Shown in pieces: positions 1-9,000 of a stretch of DNA of 58,412 bases. Every line of letters begins with the position of its first letter. Positions within the stretch are counted from its first letter, which is position 1. A program made the translations under genes and the position numbers. The stretch is from an uncultured Pelagibacteraceae bacterium (GTDB taxonomy: Bacteria; Pseudomonadota; Alphaproteobacteria; Pelagibacterales; Pelagibacteraceae). The notes under the pieces are model-generated. The model was not told the DNA's origin. It saw nothing but the letters and a program-made list of their open reading frames with translations, and made no database searches. Location of the stretch: assembly GCA_902515485.1 (NCBI GenBank), contig CABXUR010000005.1, positions 1 through 58,412 of the forward strand, written 5' to 3'.

Positions 1-621
1 GAAGAGCTACAAATGTGTGATAAAATTATTTGCGAGATTGCAGATACACTAGAACCAAAAAGTTACACATCAAGAGAATTTATATTTGAAATGGGCAAAT
101 ATTTAAAAAAAAATTCTAAAAAGAAAGACTCTTTAATTGAAACAGCTTACGAAAATAATGTTCCAATTTTTTGTCCTGCTTTTACAGACTCTAGTGCTGG
201 ATTTGGCTTAGTAATACATCAAGAAGAAAACCCTAAAAAACATATGACAATCGATTCCATAAGAGAATTTAGAGAGCTTACAGAAATCAAAATTCAATCT
301 AAAGGCTCAGGATTATTTATGATTGGAGGAGGTGTTCCAAAAAATTTTATTCAAGACACTGTAATATGTGCTGAACTTTTAGGTAAAGAAGTAGATATGC
401 ATAAATATGCCGTTCAAATTACAGTTGCTGATAGCAGAGATGGTGCGTGTAGCAGTTCAACTTTAAAAGAAGCAAGTTCTTGGGGTAAAGTAGATATTAC
501 TAAAGAACAAATGGTATTTGCTGAAGCAACAAGTGTTTTACCATTAATAGCTAGTGATGCTTATCATAGAGGGGAATGGAAGAGTAGAGATCGGAAAAAT
601 TTTTCAAACATTTTTAAATAA
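1..621 (+). CDS. Deoxyhypusine synthase-family protein (5' end outside window)
   Basis: The reading frame is open from the window edge, and the first visible ATG (base 13) is probably internal, because family members are usually 300-350 residues and only about 206 codons are visible. Motifs of the deoxyhypusine synthase fold are clear: NNVPIFCPAFTDSSAGFG near the start and EASSWGK near the end. The Lys of SWGK (residue 159 from base 13) matches the catalytic lysine of the family. Bacteria lack eIF5A, so bacterial members are thought to make polyamines, for example homospermidine, by NAD-dependent aminobutyl transfer. The next gene starts 3 bases downstream and makes putrescine, which supports a polyamine synthase role. 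The exact product is inferred. Confidence 0.85.
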   Translation, partial: EELQMCDKIICEIADTLEPKSYTSREFIFEMGKYLKKNSKKKDSLIETAYENNVPIFCPAFTDSSAGFGLVIHQEENPKKHMTIDSIREFRELTEIKIQSKGSGLFMIGGGVPKNFIQDTVICAELLGKEVDMHKYAVQITVADSRDGACSSSTLKEASSWGKVDITKEQMVFAEATSVLPLIASDAYHRGEWKSRDRKNFSNIFK

Positions 622-624
622 TTC

Positions 625-1506
625 ATGGCAAAAAAAACTACAATTGGTTTAATTCAAACTAAAGTTTTTGATAATCAAAATAAAAATATAGAAAATTCTG
701 TAATTAAGATTAAAGAAGCAGCAAAGAAAAAAGCAAAAATAATATGTCTTCCTGAACTATTTTTATTCCCATATTTTTGTCAAAATGAAAATCATGCTAA
801 GTTTAAGTTAGCAGAAAAAATTCCAGGTAGATTATCGGATATATATTGTAAATTAGCCAAAGAACTTTCTGTTGTTTTAATGATTTCTTTGTTTGAAAAA
901 AAAACTACCGGTTTTTATCATAACACAAGCATTGTAATTGATGACAAGGGTAAGATTATATCAAAGTATAGAAAAATGCATATTCCAGATGATCCAGGTT
1001 ATTATGAAAAATTCTACTTCACTCCAGGAGATTTAGGTTTTAAATCTACAAAAACAAAATACGGAAAAGTTGGTTCTTTGATTTGCTGGGATCAATGGTT
1101 TCCAGAAGCTGCAAGACTAACTACGCTAAAAGGAGCAGAAATTTTATTTTATCCAACAGCAATTGGTTGGCACCCTAAAGAGAAAAAACAGTTTGGAAAA
1201 TCCCAATTAGAAGCATGGATAACTATCCAAAGATCTCACGCTATAGCAAATGGGGTATTTGTTGCTGCTATAAATAGAATTGGTTTAGAGAAAAATGGAA
1301 AAAGAAAAATACACTTTTGGGGTAACTCAATGATTATCGATCCCAGTGGAAATATTATTGCGAAGTCAAAATCAGATAAAGAGGAAATCTTAATTACTAG
1401 CATTGATCTAAATAAAATTGAAACAGCTAGAAATCATTGGCCATTTTTAAGAGATAGAAGAATAGATTATTACAAAGGACTTCTAAAAAATCCTAAAGAT
1501 GAATAA
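625..1506 (+). CDS. aguB: N-carbamoylputrescine amidase (carbon-nitrogen hydrolase)
   Basis: This nitrilase-superfamily amidohydrolase is 293 residues, the normal length for AguB. The Glu-Lys-Cys triad is visible: E44 in CLPELF, K117 in KYRKMHIPDD and C154 in LICWDQWFPEA. The family member next to agmatine deiminase hydrolyses N-carbamoylputrescine to putrescine, CO2 and ammonia in the cytoplasm. It begins 3 bases after the deoxyhypusine-synthase-like gene and overlaps aguA by 8 bases, so the three are very likely one transcript. The specific substrate is inferred from the HIPDDPGYYEK loop and the neighbour; other nitrilase-family substrates are possible but less likely. Confidence 0.9.
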   Translation: MAKKTTIGLIQTKVFDNQNKNIENSVIKIKEAAKKKAKIICLPELFLFPYFCQNENHAKFKLAEKIPGRLSDIYCKLAKELSVVLMISLFEKKTTGFYHNTSIVIDDKGKIISKYRKMHIPDDPGYYEKFYFTPGDLGFKSTKTKYGKVGSLICWDQWFPEAARLTTLKGAEILFYPTAIGWHPKEKKQFGKSQLEAWITIQRSHAIANGVFVAAINRIGLEKNGKRKIHFWGNSMIIDPSGNIIAKSKSDKEEILITSIDLNKIETARNHWPFLRDRRIDYYKGLLKNPKDE

Positions 1507-2569
1507 TAATTTATCTCTCATTGGCTACAGAATGCCTGCAGAATGGGAGTTGCAAGAAAGTGTATGGATAGCTTGGCCATACAACAAAAGTGACTGGCCT
1601 GGTCTTTTTAAAAATATCCCAAAAGTAGTTGCACAAATAATAAGTGAATTATCAAAATCACAAAAAATAAATTTATTAATAAATAATTATAAAGATAAAA
1701 AAAAAATTATAAATTTATTAAATAAATTTCCTAATAAGTTACAAAATATTATATTTCGCAAAATATCCACTAATCGTATTTGGTTGAGAGACTCTGGTCC
1801 AATATATATAATAAATCAAAAGACCAAAAAAAAGTTAATTGTAAATTTTAAATTCAATGCATGGAGTAAATACAAAGATTATAAAAAAGACAACAATATC
1901 AATAATAAATTATCAAAATTAACTAAAGTAAAAAAAATAGATCCTGTTTTTAAGATTAATAATAAGTCAAAACAATTAGTATTGGAGGGAGGTGCTATAG
2001 ATGTCAATGGTAAAGGATCAGTTCTTCTAACGAAGGAATGTCTTTTAAGCAAAGTACAAGAAAGAAATCCTGGGATTACAAAAAAATCATTAGAAAAAAC
2101 ATTAAATAAATATTTAAATGTTAAAAATTTCATTTGGCTTAATAAGGGGATTAAAGGAGACGATACTCACGGACACATTGATGATATTTCAAGGTTTGTC
2201 TCTGAAGACGCAATTATGACTGCAATCGAAAAAAATAGAAATGAAAAGAATTATAAAAATTTAAAAGAAAATTTAAATATTTTAAAGAACACCAAAAATA
2301 TAAATAAAAGAAAATTTAAAATAATTAAAGTACCAATGCCTAAACCTATATATATTGAAAAAGTACGAGTTCCTGCAAGTTATCTGAATTTTTATATTGC
2401 TAATAAAATAGTACTATTACCAATCTTTAAAGACAAAAATGATAAAAAAGTAATTTTAATTTTTAAAAAATTTTTTAAAAATAAAAAAATTGTACCAATT
2501 GACTGCACTAAACTCATTTGGGGTTTTGGAGCTATTCATTGTATGACACAACCAGAGCCCAAAATCTAA
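1499..2569 (+). CDS. aguA: Agmatine deiminase
   Basis: This is a 356-residue protein-arginine-deiminase-fold enzyme that converts agmatine to N-carbamoylputrescine and ammonia. Visible family motifs are MPAEWELQESVWIAWP at the N terminus, IWLRDSGPIY, LEGGAIDVNGKGSVLLT, HGHIDDISRF and the C-terminal GFGAIHCMTQPEP, with C348 as the expected nucleophile. Its start codon lies inside the end of aguB (8-base overlap), pointing to translational coupling. With AguB it completes agmatine to putrescine. Arginine decarboxylase is not in the window and may lie upstream. The gene ends 1 base before the stop of a convergent gene, with no terminator between them. Confidence 0.93.
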   Translation: MNNNLSLIGYRMPAEWELQESVWIAWPYNKSDWPGLFKNIPKVVAQIISELSKSQKINLLINNYKDKKKIINLLNKFPNKLQNIIFRKISTNRIWLRDSGPIYIINQKTKKKLIVNFKFNAWSKYKDYKKDNNINNKLSKLTKVKKIDPVFKINNKSKQLVLEGGAIDVNGKGSVLLTKECLLSKVQERNPGITKKSLEKTLNKYLNVKNFIWLNKGIKGDDTHGHIDDISRFVSEDAIMTAIEKNRNEKNYKNLKENLNILKNTKNINKRKFKIIKVPMPKPIYIEKVRVPASYLNFYIANKIVLLPIFKDKNDKKVILIFKKFFKNKKIVPIDCTKLIWGFGAIHCMTQPEPKI

Positions 2570-2570
2570 A

Positions 2571-3119
2571 CTATACGGGCTTTAAAGTACCAAGAAGAAT
2601 TCTGAATGGAATTAACATTACAAGAGCAACTAATATCTTAACTGCCAAATCTCCTAAGGATAAGGTAACCCACGGAACACCTGTTGCATAAAAAGAAATT
2701 GAAAAGAATAAAAATGTATCGATAGTAGATCCGATTAAGGATGATGTTAAAGGAGCAATAAACCACTTTCTTTTTCTTAATTGATCAAATATTTGGACAT
2801 CTAATAGTTGAGCGACTAAAAAAGCTGTTCCAGATCCAATTGCAATTCTTACTGAAATTAAATCTGCAAAATTTGTTGAGAATATAAGAGTAAAACTAAT
2901 TCCTATTGCAAAACCAATGTAAACAATTTTTCTTGCAACTAATTTACCATAAGATCTGTTCGCTAAGTCAGTTATTAAAAAAGCTATTGGATAACTAAAT
3001 GCTCCATATGTTAATATCTCCTCTAGTCCATAGTATTTAATTGGAAATTGGACTAGGTAATTTGAGGATAAAACAACCACTCCCATTAAAAATGAGAGAA
3101 ATAAGAATAATTTATTCAT
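2571..3119 (-). CDS. VUT/YhhQ-family transporter (putative queuosine precursor transporter)
   Basis: This 182-residue integral membrane protein has about five or six hydrophobic segments. It carries the family signature around residues 48-66, with YPIAFLITDLANRSYGKLVA followed by ARKIVYIGF, typical of the VUT/YhhQ family (Pfam Vut_1). YhhQ of E. coli imports queuosine precursors such as preQ0. The start ATG overlaps the rpmB stop codon by 1 base (TAATG), so it is translated from the rpmB message. The substrate is inferred from the family alone; no queuosine gene is visible in this window. Confidence 0.75.
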   Translation of the reverse strand: MNKLFLFLSFLMGVVVLSSNYLVQFPIKYYGLEEILTYGAFSYPIAFLITDLANRSYGKLVARKIVYIGFAIGISFTLIFSTNFADLISVRIAIGSGTAFLVAQLLDVQIFDQLRKRKWFIAPLTSSLIGSTIDTFLFFSISFYATGVPWVTLSLGDLAVKILVALVMLIPFRILLGTLKPV

Positions 3120-3430
3120 TATGCAGATTTAGCCAAAGGCTTTTTCTTATGAGGTGATTTAATTAAAATCCCTTTTTTTAATTTTTTAAGTCTTGGGGAT
3201 AAGTTTTTATTTTTAACAACTTTAAGATACTCATCAAAACTACCTTTTTTATCAACTGATCTTACACCTGCATTGCTGACAGTAAGCTTTAAGCTTCTTT
3301 TCATTAGCTCGCTAGTAAACTTTACTTTCTTAAGATTAGGCAAAAATCTTCTTTTAGTCTTGTTGTTAGCATGACTAACATTATGACCCTTCATTGGGAT
3401 TTTTCCCGTTAATTCGCATTTTTTTGACAT
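3119..3430 (-). CDS. rpmB: 50S ribosomal protein L28
   Basis: The N terminus [20 protein letters not shown] is the diagnostic L28 start, followed by the basic core [15 protein letters not shown]. At 103 residues it has the longer C-terminal basic tail ([13 protein letters not shown]) seen in alphaproteobacterial L28 rather than the 78 residues of E. coli. L28 binds 23S rRNA in the large subunit. A near-consensus promoter lies just upstream (3443-3471), giving a short leader. The transporter gene follows with a 1-base overlap. Confidence 0.96.
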   Translation of the reverse strand: MSKKCELTGKIPMKGHNVSHANNKTKRRFLPNLKKVKFTSELMKRSLKLTVSNAGVRSVDKKGSFDEYLKVVKNKNLSPRLKKLKKGILIKSPHKKKPLAKSA

Positions 3431-3442
3431 AATAACAATGCC

Positions 3443-3471
3443 TATATAAGGTGAGATCTTGAATGCGTCAA
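3443..3471 (-). promoter_or_regulatory. Predicted sigma-70 promoter of rpmB
   Basis: On the minus strand TTGACG (3471-3466) and TATATA (3448-3443) are separated by exactly 17 bases, an excellent match to the housekeeping consensus. It lies in the 52-base gap between pyrD and rpmB, so it would drive rpmB and the coupled transporter independently of lysK-pyrD. Prediction is from sequence only. Confidence 0.6.
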
Positions 3472-3482
3472 GTTTAATAGAT

Positions 3483-4535
3483 TTAAGATAAGGTTTTATT
3501 TCCTATAATTTCTGTGACATTCTTAACTCCATCTCTCAATAACAAATCTTTTAGATCTTTTTTTATAATACCAGCAACATTTGGACCTTTAAAAACCATT
3601 CCAGTGTACAGCTGAATAAGATCTGCACCAGCAATAAATTTATCGTATGCTGCCTGTCCAGAGTCAACGCCACCTACTCCTATAATTTTTATTTTACCTT
3701 TCAATAATTTATAAAATTTATTAATTAAAATATTTGATTTAGTCTCAATGGGTTTTCCGGATAATCCTCCCTTTTGGTGTCTTTGAATATTACTAAGCAT
3801 ATCTCTAGAAGCTTCTGATGTATTAGAAATAATAATAGCATCTATTTTATTTTCCAAAAGAATTTCTGAAATTAAGTTAATTTGGCTTTCATCTATATCT
3901 GGTGAAATTTTTACTGCTACTGGAATGTCTGAATTTAAATCATTTTTTTCTTTTAAAATTGATTTTAGTAATTCCTGTAATTGATTTTCTTCGTGGAAAT
4001 TTCTTAAATTTTCTGTATTCGGAGACGAAATATTGACTGTTAAATAATCTGCAACTTCATGAAAAGTTTTTAAACCAATTAGATAGTCATTCAATCTATC
4101 ACTTGAGTCTTTATTGGGTCCTATATTAACACCAAGTAATCCCAATTTATTGTTAGATTTTATACGATCATAAATAATTTTTGCTCCATGATTATTAAAT
4201 CCTAATCTATTAATTAAAGCTTCATCTTCTACAAGTCTAAAAACTCTCGGTTTAGGATTTCCATACTGTTTTAAGGGAGTAATAGTGCCAACTTCTACAA
4301 AACCAAAACCTAATCTAAACAAAGCATTATAAACCTCAGCATTTTTATCAAAACCAGCTGCCATTCCTATTGGATTATCTAATTCTTTATTAAATATTTT
4401 AGTTTTAAAAAGTGGATCATTTTTATTATCGTCAAATATATTTGAAATTAAATTTAATTTTAATGATTTAATTGCTAAAGTGTGTGCTTTTTCAGGATCT
4501 ATTTTGAATATTAAAGATCTAATCTTTGAGAACAT
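3483..4535 (-). CDS. pyrD: Dihydroorotate dehydrogenase, quinone-dependent (class 2)
   Basis: This 350-residue FMN enzyme oxidises dihydroorotate to orotate in pyrimidine synthesis and passes electrons to the quinone pool. The N-terminal amphipathic stretch ([20 protein letters not shown]) is the class 2 membrane-association helix. [38 protein letters not shown] and [11 protein letters not shown], with the catalytic Ser in the last, are class 2 signatures. The C terminus holds the FMN phosphate loop [15 protein letters not shown]. Its ATG overlaps the lysK stop by 1 base, so it is the second gene of a lysK-pyrD unit. Confidence 0.95.
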   Translation of the reverse strand: MFSKIRSLIFKIDPEKAHTLAIKSLKLNLISNIFDDNKNDPLFKTKIFNKELDNPIGMAAGFDKNAEVYNALFRLGFGFVEVGTITPLKQYGNPKPRVFRLVEDEALINRLGFNNHGAKIIYDRIKSNNKLGLLGVNIGPNKDSSDRLNDYLIGLKTFHEVADYLTVNISSPNTENLRNFHEENQLQELLKSILKEKNDLNSDIPVAVKISPDIDESQINLISEILLENKIDAIIISNTSEASRDMLSNIQRHQKGGLSGKPIETKSNILINKFYKLLKGKIKIIGVGGVDSGQAAYDKFIAGADLIQLYTGMVFKGPNVAGIIKKDLKDLLLRDGVKNVTEIIGNKTLS

Positions 4536-6097
4536 TATTTAAGTTTATTTATTAACAGCTCTTTAGTTTCTTTGACACCAAAAAAACTAATAAAAAATCC
4601 CATTCGTGGTCCATTTTCATCTCCAAAAACTACCTCATAAATCAATTTAAACCAATCTCTTAAATTTTCAGCATAACCATTTTCTTTTCCAGTTGAATAA
4701 ATCAGAGTTTGTATATCTTCTGGAGACATTTCATCTGTACATTTTTCTAGAGTTTTTACTAAAGCCTGCAAAGCCAATTTTTCATTTTCACTTGGTGATT
4801 TGTATTTTTTTTGAGCTTTAATAACGTCATTAAAATACTTAATTGCATATCCAACAAGTCCATCAAAAATTGGAAATTTTTTTTCATCAATATCTGACTT
4901 ATATTTTTTAACAAATTTCCATAATAATTCTTTGCTATCAGCGTTACTGGTTTCAACTAAGTTAAGTAGCATTGAAAATGTCATAATTATATCTTCATTT
5001 GGAATATTTCCATTATGCACGTGCCATACAGGATTCATTAATAACTGCAGTTCATTTTGTTTTTTTGATTTTTCAATACAGTCTAAATAATCATCAACAG
5101 CCTTCGGTACTATTTCATTATATAGTTTTTTAGCTCTCTTTGGATTTTGATACATGTATAAAGACAAACTCTCTGGAGAAGCATAATTTAACCATTGATC
5201 AATTGTAATACCATTACCTTTTGATTTAGAAATTTTCTCGCCTTTTTCATCCAAAAATAACTCATAAGCAAATCCAGATGGATTTTTCTTACCAATTAAA
5301 TTAATAATTTTTGTTGATAAAATTGCACTCTCAATTAAATCTTTACCATACATTTCAAAATCTATATCAAGTGCATACCATCTCATTGCCCAATCGACTT
5401 TCCATTGTAGTTTGCAATTTCCATCTAAAATACTAGCTTCTAATTTTTTTCCTTTATTATCAAAAATAATTATGGATTTTTCTTTATCGATTTCTAATAG
5501 AGGTATTTCTAAAACATGGCCTGTATTAGGACATATTGGTAAAAATGGGCAATAAGTTTGCTGACGTTCTTTGCCTAAAGTGGGAATTATAATATTCATA
5601 ATTCCCTCATAATTATCTAAAACAACCTTTAATGTTGGATTAAAGAAACCGCTATTATATAGAGCTGTAGAACTTTGAAAGTTATATTTAAATTTAAAAC
5701 TATCTAAAAAATTTTTTAACATTTCATTATTATGCTCTCCGAAACTATTAAATTTTTCAAAAGGATCTGGGACCTGGGTTAATGGTTTATGAAGATTATC
5801 ATTTAGTAGTTTTTGATTAGGAACATTTTCTGGAACTTTCCTTAATCCATCCATATCATCTGAAAATGTTATTATTTCAGTCGGTAAATCTGTTAATTGA
5901 TTTAAGGCATTAACCATCATTGATGTACGCGCAACTTCTCCAAATGTCCCTATGTGAGGAAGTCCACTAGGGCCATAACCTGTTTGGAGTGTGATCTTCC
6001 CTTTTTTTTCAATAAAAGACTTTCTTTCACGAAGCATTTTTTTTGCTTCTACAAAAGGCCATGCACTTGTTTTATCTAAATTTTCTTTTTTAATCAT
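4535..6097 (-). CDS. lysK: Lysyl-tRNA synthetase, class I
   Basis: This is a 520-residue class I LysRS, the archaeal-type enzyme also found in many alphaproteobacteria in place of class II LysS. The HIGH-type motif is GPSGLPHIGTFGEV (HIGT at 48-51) and the KMSKS-type motif is EKISKSKGNG (288-293). The region CPFLPICPNTGHVLEIPLLE resembles the class I LysRS zinc or insertion region. The C-terminal anticodon-binding half is helical. It attaches lysine to tRNA-Lys. pyrD overlaps by 1 base downstream, and trkH is divergent across a 90-base gap. Confidence 0.95.
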   Translation of the reverse strand: MIKKENLDKTSAWPFVEAKKMLRERKSFIEKKGKITLQTGYGPSGLPHIGTFGEVARTSMMVNALNQLTDLPTEIITFSDDMDGLRKVPENVPNQKLLNDNLHKPLTQVPDPFEKFNSFGEHNNEMLKNFLDSFKFKYNFQSSTALYNSGFFNPTLKVVLDNYEGIMNIIIPTLGKERQQTYCPFLPICPNTGHVLEIPLLEIDKEKSIIIFDNKGKKLEASILDGNCKLQWKVDWAMRWYALDIDFEMYGKDLIESAILSTKIINLIGKKNPSGFAYELFLDEKGEKISKSKGNGITIDQWLNYASPESLSLYMYQNPKRAKKLYNEIVPKAVDDYLDCIEKSKKQNELQLLMNPVWHVHNGNIPNEDIIMTFSMLLNLVETSNADSKELLWKFVKKYKSDIDEKKFPIFDGLVGYAIKYFNDVIKAQKKYKSPSENEKLALQALVKTLEKCTDEMSPEDIQTLIYSTGKENGYAENLRDWFKLIYEVVFGDENGPRMGFFISFFGVKETKELLINKLK

Positions 6098-6150
6098 GAA
6101 TAATTCTTACAAAAAATCTTAAATTAGTGATTTTATTAATTCTTATAGAG

Positions 6151-6178
6151 TTGAAATTTATTTACCATAAAATAATGT
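6151..6178 (+). promoter_or_regulatory. Possible promoter of trkH
   Basis: TTGAAA (6151-6156) and TAATGT (6173-6178) are 16 bases apart in the 90-base gap between lysK and trkH. The predicted start of transcription would be only a few bases before the trkH ATG at 6188, so the message would be nearly leaderless. AT-rich sequence makes such matches common, so confidence is low. Confidence 0.3.
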
Positions 6179-6187
6179 TCTTTCAAA

Positions 6188-7627
6188 ATGTCTAATTATA
6201 AAACTGTTTTTTTTACACTTGGAATTTTGCAAATAATTCTAGGTGTATCAATGTTCATACCTATAATAGCTCAGTTTGTTTATTCTGAAGTGGACTCCTC
6301 TTTCTTTGGTGCCTCAATAATAACAATTGTATTTGGAACTTTATTTTTTTTATCAAATTTAGATCATGATAGAAAATTAAATTTACGACAGGCTTTTTTA
6401 TTAACAGCTCTATCATGGCTAAACATAGCAATTTTTGGATCTCTTCCTTTTATATTTTCAACTATTGAACTTACAATTACTGATGCTTTTTTTGAGAGTA
6501 TGTCTGGTATTACTACCACTGGTTCTACAATTATTTCTAATTTAGAAAATACACCTAAAGGAATTTTATTATGGAGAGCTATCCTTCAATGGCTAGGTGG
6601 TATTGGTATAATTGTCATGGCTATTACACTTATGCCAATAATGAACGTTGGTGGAATGCAATTATTTAAAATATCAAGCAACGACTCTTCAGAAAAAATA
6701 CTTCCAAAGTCTAAAGAAATAGCATTAAGATTAATTTATATCTATTCTGGTTTAACTGTACTTTGTGCATTTACCTATTGGATATTTGGAATGGGAAAAT
6801 TCGATAGTTTAACCCACTCTATGACTACAATAGCAACTGGCGGTTTTTCTAATTACAATCAATCTATAGGTTATTTTAATAGTATCCCAATAGAGATATC
6901 ATCAATGATATTTATCATTTTAGGAAGTTTGCCTTTTATTGCCTATATTAAATTTATAAGTGGTGATAAAAAAATTTTTTTAAGAGATATTCAAATAAAA
7001 ACTTTTATTAAAATTATCATTGCAACTATTATTATACTTTCAATTTACTTATTAATAACTAATGGCAACGAATTTAGTTTAAGATCAATTTCTTTTAATA
7101 CAATTTCAATTTTAACCGGAACAGGTTATGTGAGTGCTGAATTTGATGGATGGGGAAGCTTTCCTTTGACATTATTTTTTGCTTTAATGTTTATAGGTGG
7201 GTGTGCAGGATCAACTACCTGCGGAGTTAAAATTTTTAGAGTTCAAATTTTATATTTGTTCATAACTAATCAGGTAAAAAAAATTATTTATCCCAAAGGA
7301 GTTTTCGTGATTAAGTATGATCAAAATTCTATTGATGATAAATTTATTGCATCCATAATTTCATTTATTTATTTTTATTTCGTAATTTTCTTTTTACTTG
7401 CCGCTATATTATCATTGACAGGACTTGATTTTATCACAGCAATTTCTGGAGCAGCTACTTCAATTTCAAATGTTGGTCCTGGTTTGGGGCCAATAATTGG
7501 TCCTAATGGAGATTTCTCATCATTACCAGATATCTCTAAATGGGTTTTAACGGTAGGAATGATTTTAGGTAGACTTGAGTTGTTTGCAATATTAGTGTTG
7601 TTTTTACCCTCATTTTGGAGAAATTAA
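6188..7627 (+). CDS. trkH: TrkH/KtrB-family potassium uptake protein
   Basis: This 479-residue inner-membrane protein is the ion-conducting subunit of a Trk potassium transporter. Four pore-loop segments with the selectivity glycine are visible: GITTTGST, IATGGFSN, ILTGTGYV and SNVGPGLG. These are separated by pairs of transmembrane helices, as expected for the four MPM repeats. The length matches TrkH of about 480 residues. The regulatory TrkA subunit is not in the window. It is followed directly by an AmpG-like permease whose probable start is 3 bases after the stop codon. Confidence 0.92.
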   Translation: MSNYKTVFFTLGILQIILGVSMFIPIIAQFVYSEVDSSFFGASIITIVFGTLFFLSNLDHDRKLNLRQAFLLTALSWLNIAIFGSLPFIFSTIELTITDAFFESMSGITTTGSTIISNLENTPKGILLWRAILQWLGGIGIIVMAITLMPIMNVGGMQLFKISSNDSSEKILPKSKEIALRLIYIYSGLTVLCAFTYWIFGMGKFDSLTHSMTTIATGGFSNYNQSIGYFNSIPIEISSMIFIILGSLPFIAYIKFISGDKKIFLRDIQIKTFIKIIIATIIILSIYLLITNGNEFSLRSISFNTISILTGTGYVSAEFDGWGSFPLTLFFALMFIGGCAGSTTCGVKIFRVQILYLFITNQVKKIIYPKGVFVIKYDQNSIDDKFIASIISFIYFYFVIFFLLAAILSLTGLDFITAISGAATSISNVGPGLGPIIGPNGDFSSLPDISKWVLTVGMILGRLELFAILVLFLPSFWRN

Positions 7628-7629
7628 AT

Positions 7630-9000
7630 ATGTCAAAAATAATATCATGGTTTGACTCTCTTTCTGTTTATAAAGATATTCGAATGCTTAGAATTTTACT
7701 TCTAGGTTCAATTAGTGGTTTCCCTTGGGTTCTAATTGCAAGTAGTTTGAGTCTTTGGTTAAAAGAAGAAGGACTAAGTAGATCTACAATTGGATGGGCA
7801 GGTTTAATATTTGGCGTTTATGCTTTTAATTATTTGTGGGCTCCTATTATAGACAGAATTCAAATACCATTATTAACAAAAAAACTAGGTCATAGAAGAG
7901 GATGGATAGTTTTAATGCAAATTATTATTTTGATAAGCTTGATAGTTTGGAGTGTAATTAATCCTACAGAAAATTTAGCGTTATTAATAAGTGTTGGATT
8001 AATCATTGCAATTGCTTCAGCAACTCAAGATATAACTGTTGATGCATTAAGAATTGAACAAATTAATGAAAATGAGGGAAAATCTATGGCAGCAGGAGCT
8101 GCAATGGCAGTTGTCGGTTGGTGGACAGGATATAAGTTAGGTGGAGTTGTTGCATTATTCACGGCTGAGTATTTTGAAAATTTAGGTATCGTAAATTATT
8201 GGCAGGCTACGTTTTTAATTCTAGGTATTTTAATTATTTTAATGAATATTGGTTTGATGTTTGTGCATGAGCCAATTGAAACTGATAGACAAGCAAAACA
8301 AAAAGAAACTGATAAGTTAATTGGCAGAAAACTCGGGTCAAGTAATGTTATAACTAACTTTATTGCTTATATTACTGGAACTATTGGTGGTCCGATTATT
8401 AGTTTCTTTAGGAAAAATGGTTTTGCTATAGCAGCAGCAATCCTAGGTTTTGTTTTTTTATTTAAAATTGGTGAAGCATTCATGGGAAGAATGTCGATTG
8501 TTTTTTATAAAGAGATTGGTTTCTCTAAAGGTCAAATTGCAATTTATTCTAAAGGACTTGGTTGGATTACAACAGTAGTTTTTACATTATTGGGAGGTTT
8601 GATGGCTATGAGAGTTGGTACAATAAAAACTATGTTCTTTGCTGGAGGATTAATGGCAGTAACAAATATTTTATTTGCAGTTTTAGCTTGGACGGGAAAA
8701 TCAGAAATTTTATTTGCAATTGCTGTAATTGCTGATGATATAACAGCTGCATTTGCAACTGTAGCATTTGTTGCATTTATTTCATTGCTAGTAGATAGGA
8801 CTTATACAGCAACACAATACGCACTTCTCGCTTCAATAGGAACTGCCGGAAGAACTACCTTGGCATCTTCATCAGGCGCATTAGTTGATTGGTTGAATGG
8901 GGACTGGGGTACATTCTTTATTTTAACAACAATAATGGTCATTCCATCTCTAGTTTGTTTATGGCTCATTAAAGATAAAATTAAAATTGGTGCAAAATAA
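7630..9000 (+). CDS. AmpG-like permease, major facilitator superfamily
   Basis: This is a 456-residue, about 12-helix transporter of the AmpG (muropeptide permease) type. Hallmarks are SISGFPWVLIASSLSLWLKE, the LWAPIIDR segment, LGHRRGWIVLMQ and SATQDITVDALRIEQ. AmpG imports anhydromuropeptides for peptidoglycan recycling. I chose the ATG at 7630 because GGAG (7617-7620) sits 9 bases upstream; a TTG at 7615 in the same frame has no such support. The next gene encodes an NlpC/P60 murein peptidase, which fits a cell-wall recycling role, but substrate assignment remains by family. Confidence 0.8.
   Translation: MSKIISWFDSLSVYKDIRMLRILLLGSISGFPWVLIASSLSLWLKEEGLSRSTIGWAGLIFGVYAFNYLWAPIIDRIQIPLLTKKLGHRRGWIVLMQIIILISLIVWSVINPTENLALLISVGLIIAIASATQDITVDALRIEQINENEGKSMAAGAAMAVVGWWTGYKLGGVVALFTAEYFENLGIVNYWQATFLILGILIILMNIGLMFVHEPIETDRQAKQKETDKLIGRKLGSSNVITNFIAYITGTIGGPIISFFRKNGFAIAAAILGFVFLFKIGEAFMGRMSIVFYKEIGFSKGQIAIYSKGLGWITTVVFTLLGGLMAMRVGTIKTMFFAGGLMAVTNILFAVLAWTGKSEILFAIAVIADDITAAFATVAFVAFISLLVDRTYTATQYALLASIGTAGRTTLASSSGALVDWLNGDWGTFFILTTIMVIPSLVCLWLIKDKIKIGAK

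Noticed and set aside
7615-7629. TTG start for the AmpG-like permease
   Set aside because: ATG 7630 has a GGAG motif at ideal spacing; the TTG would have no ribosome-binding site and would add five residues overlapping trkH.
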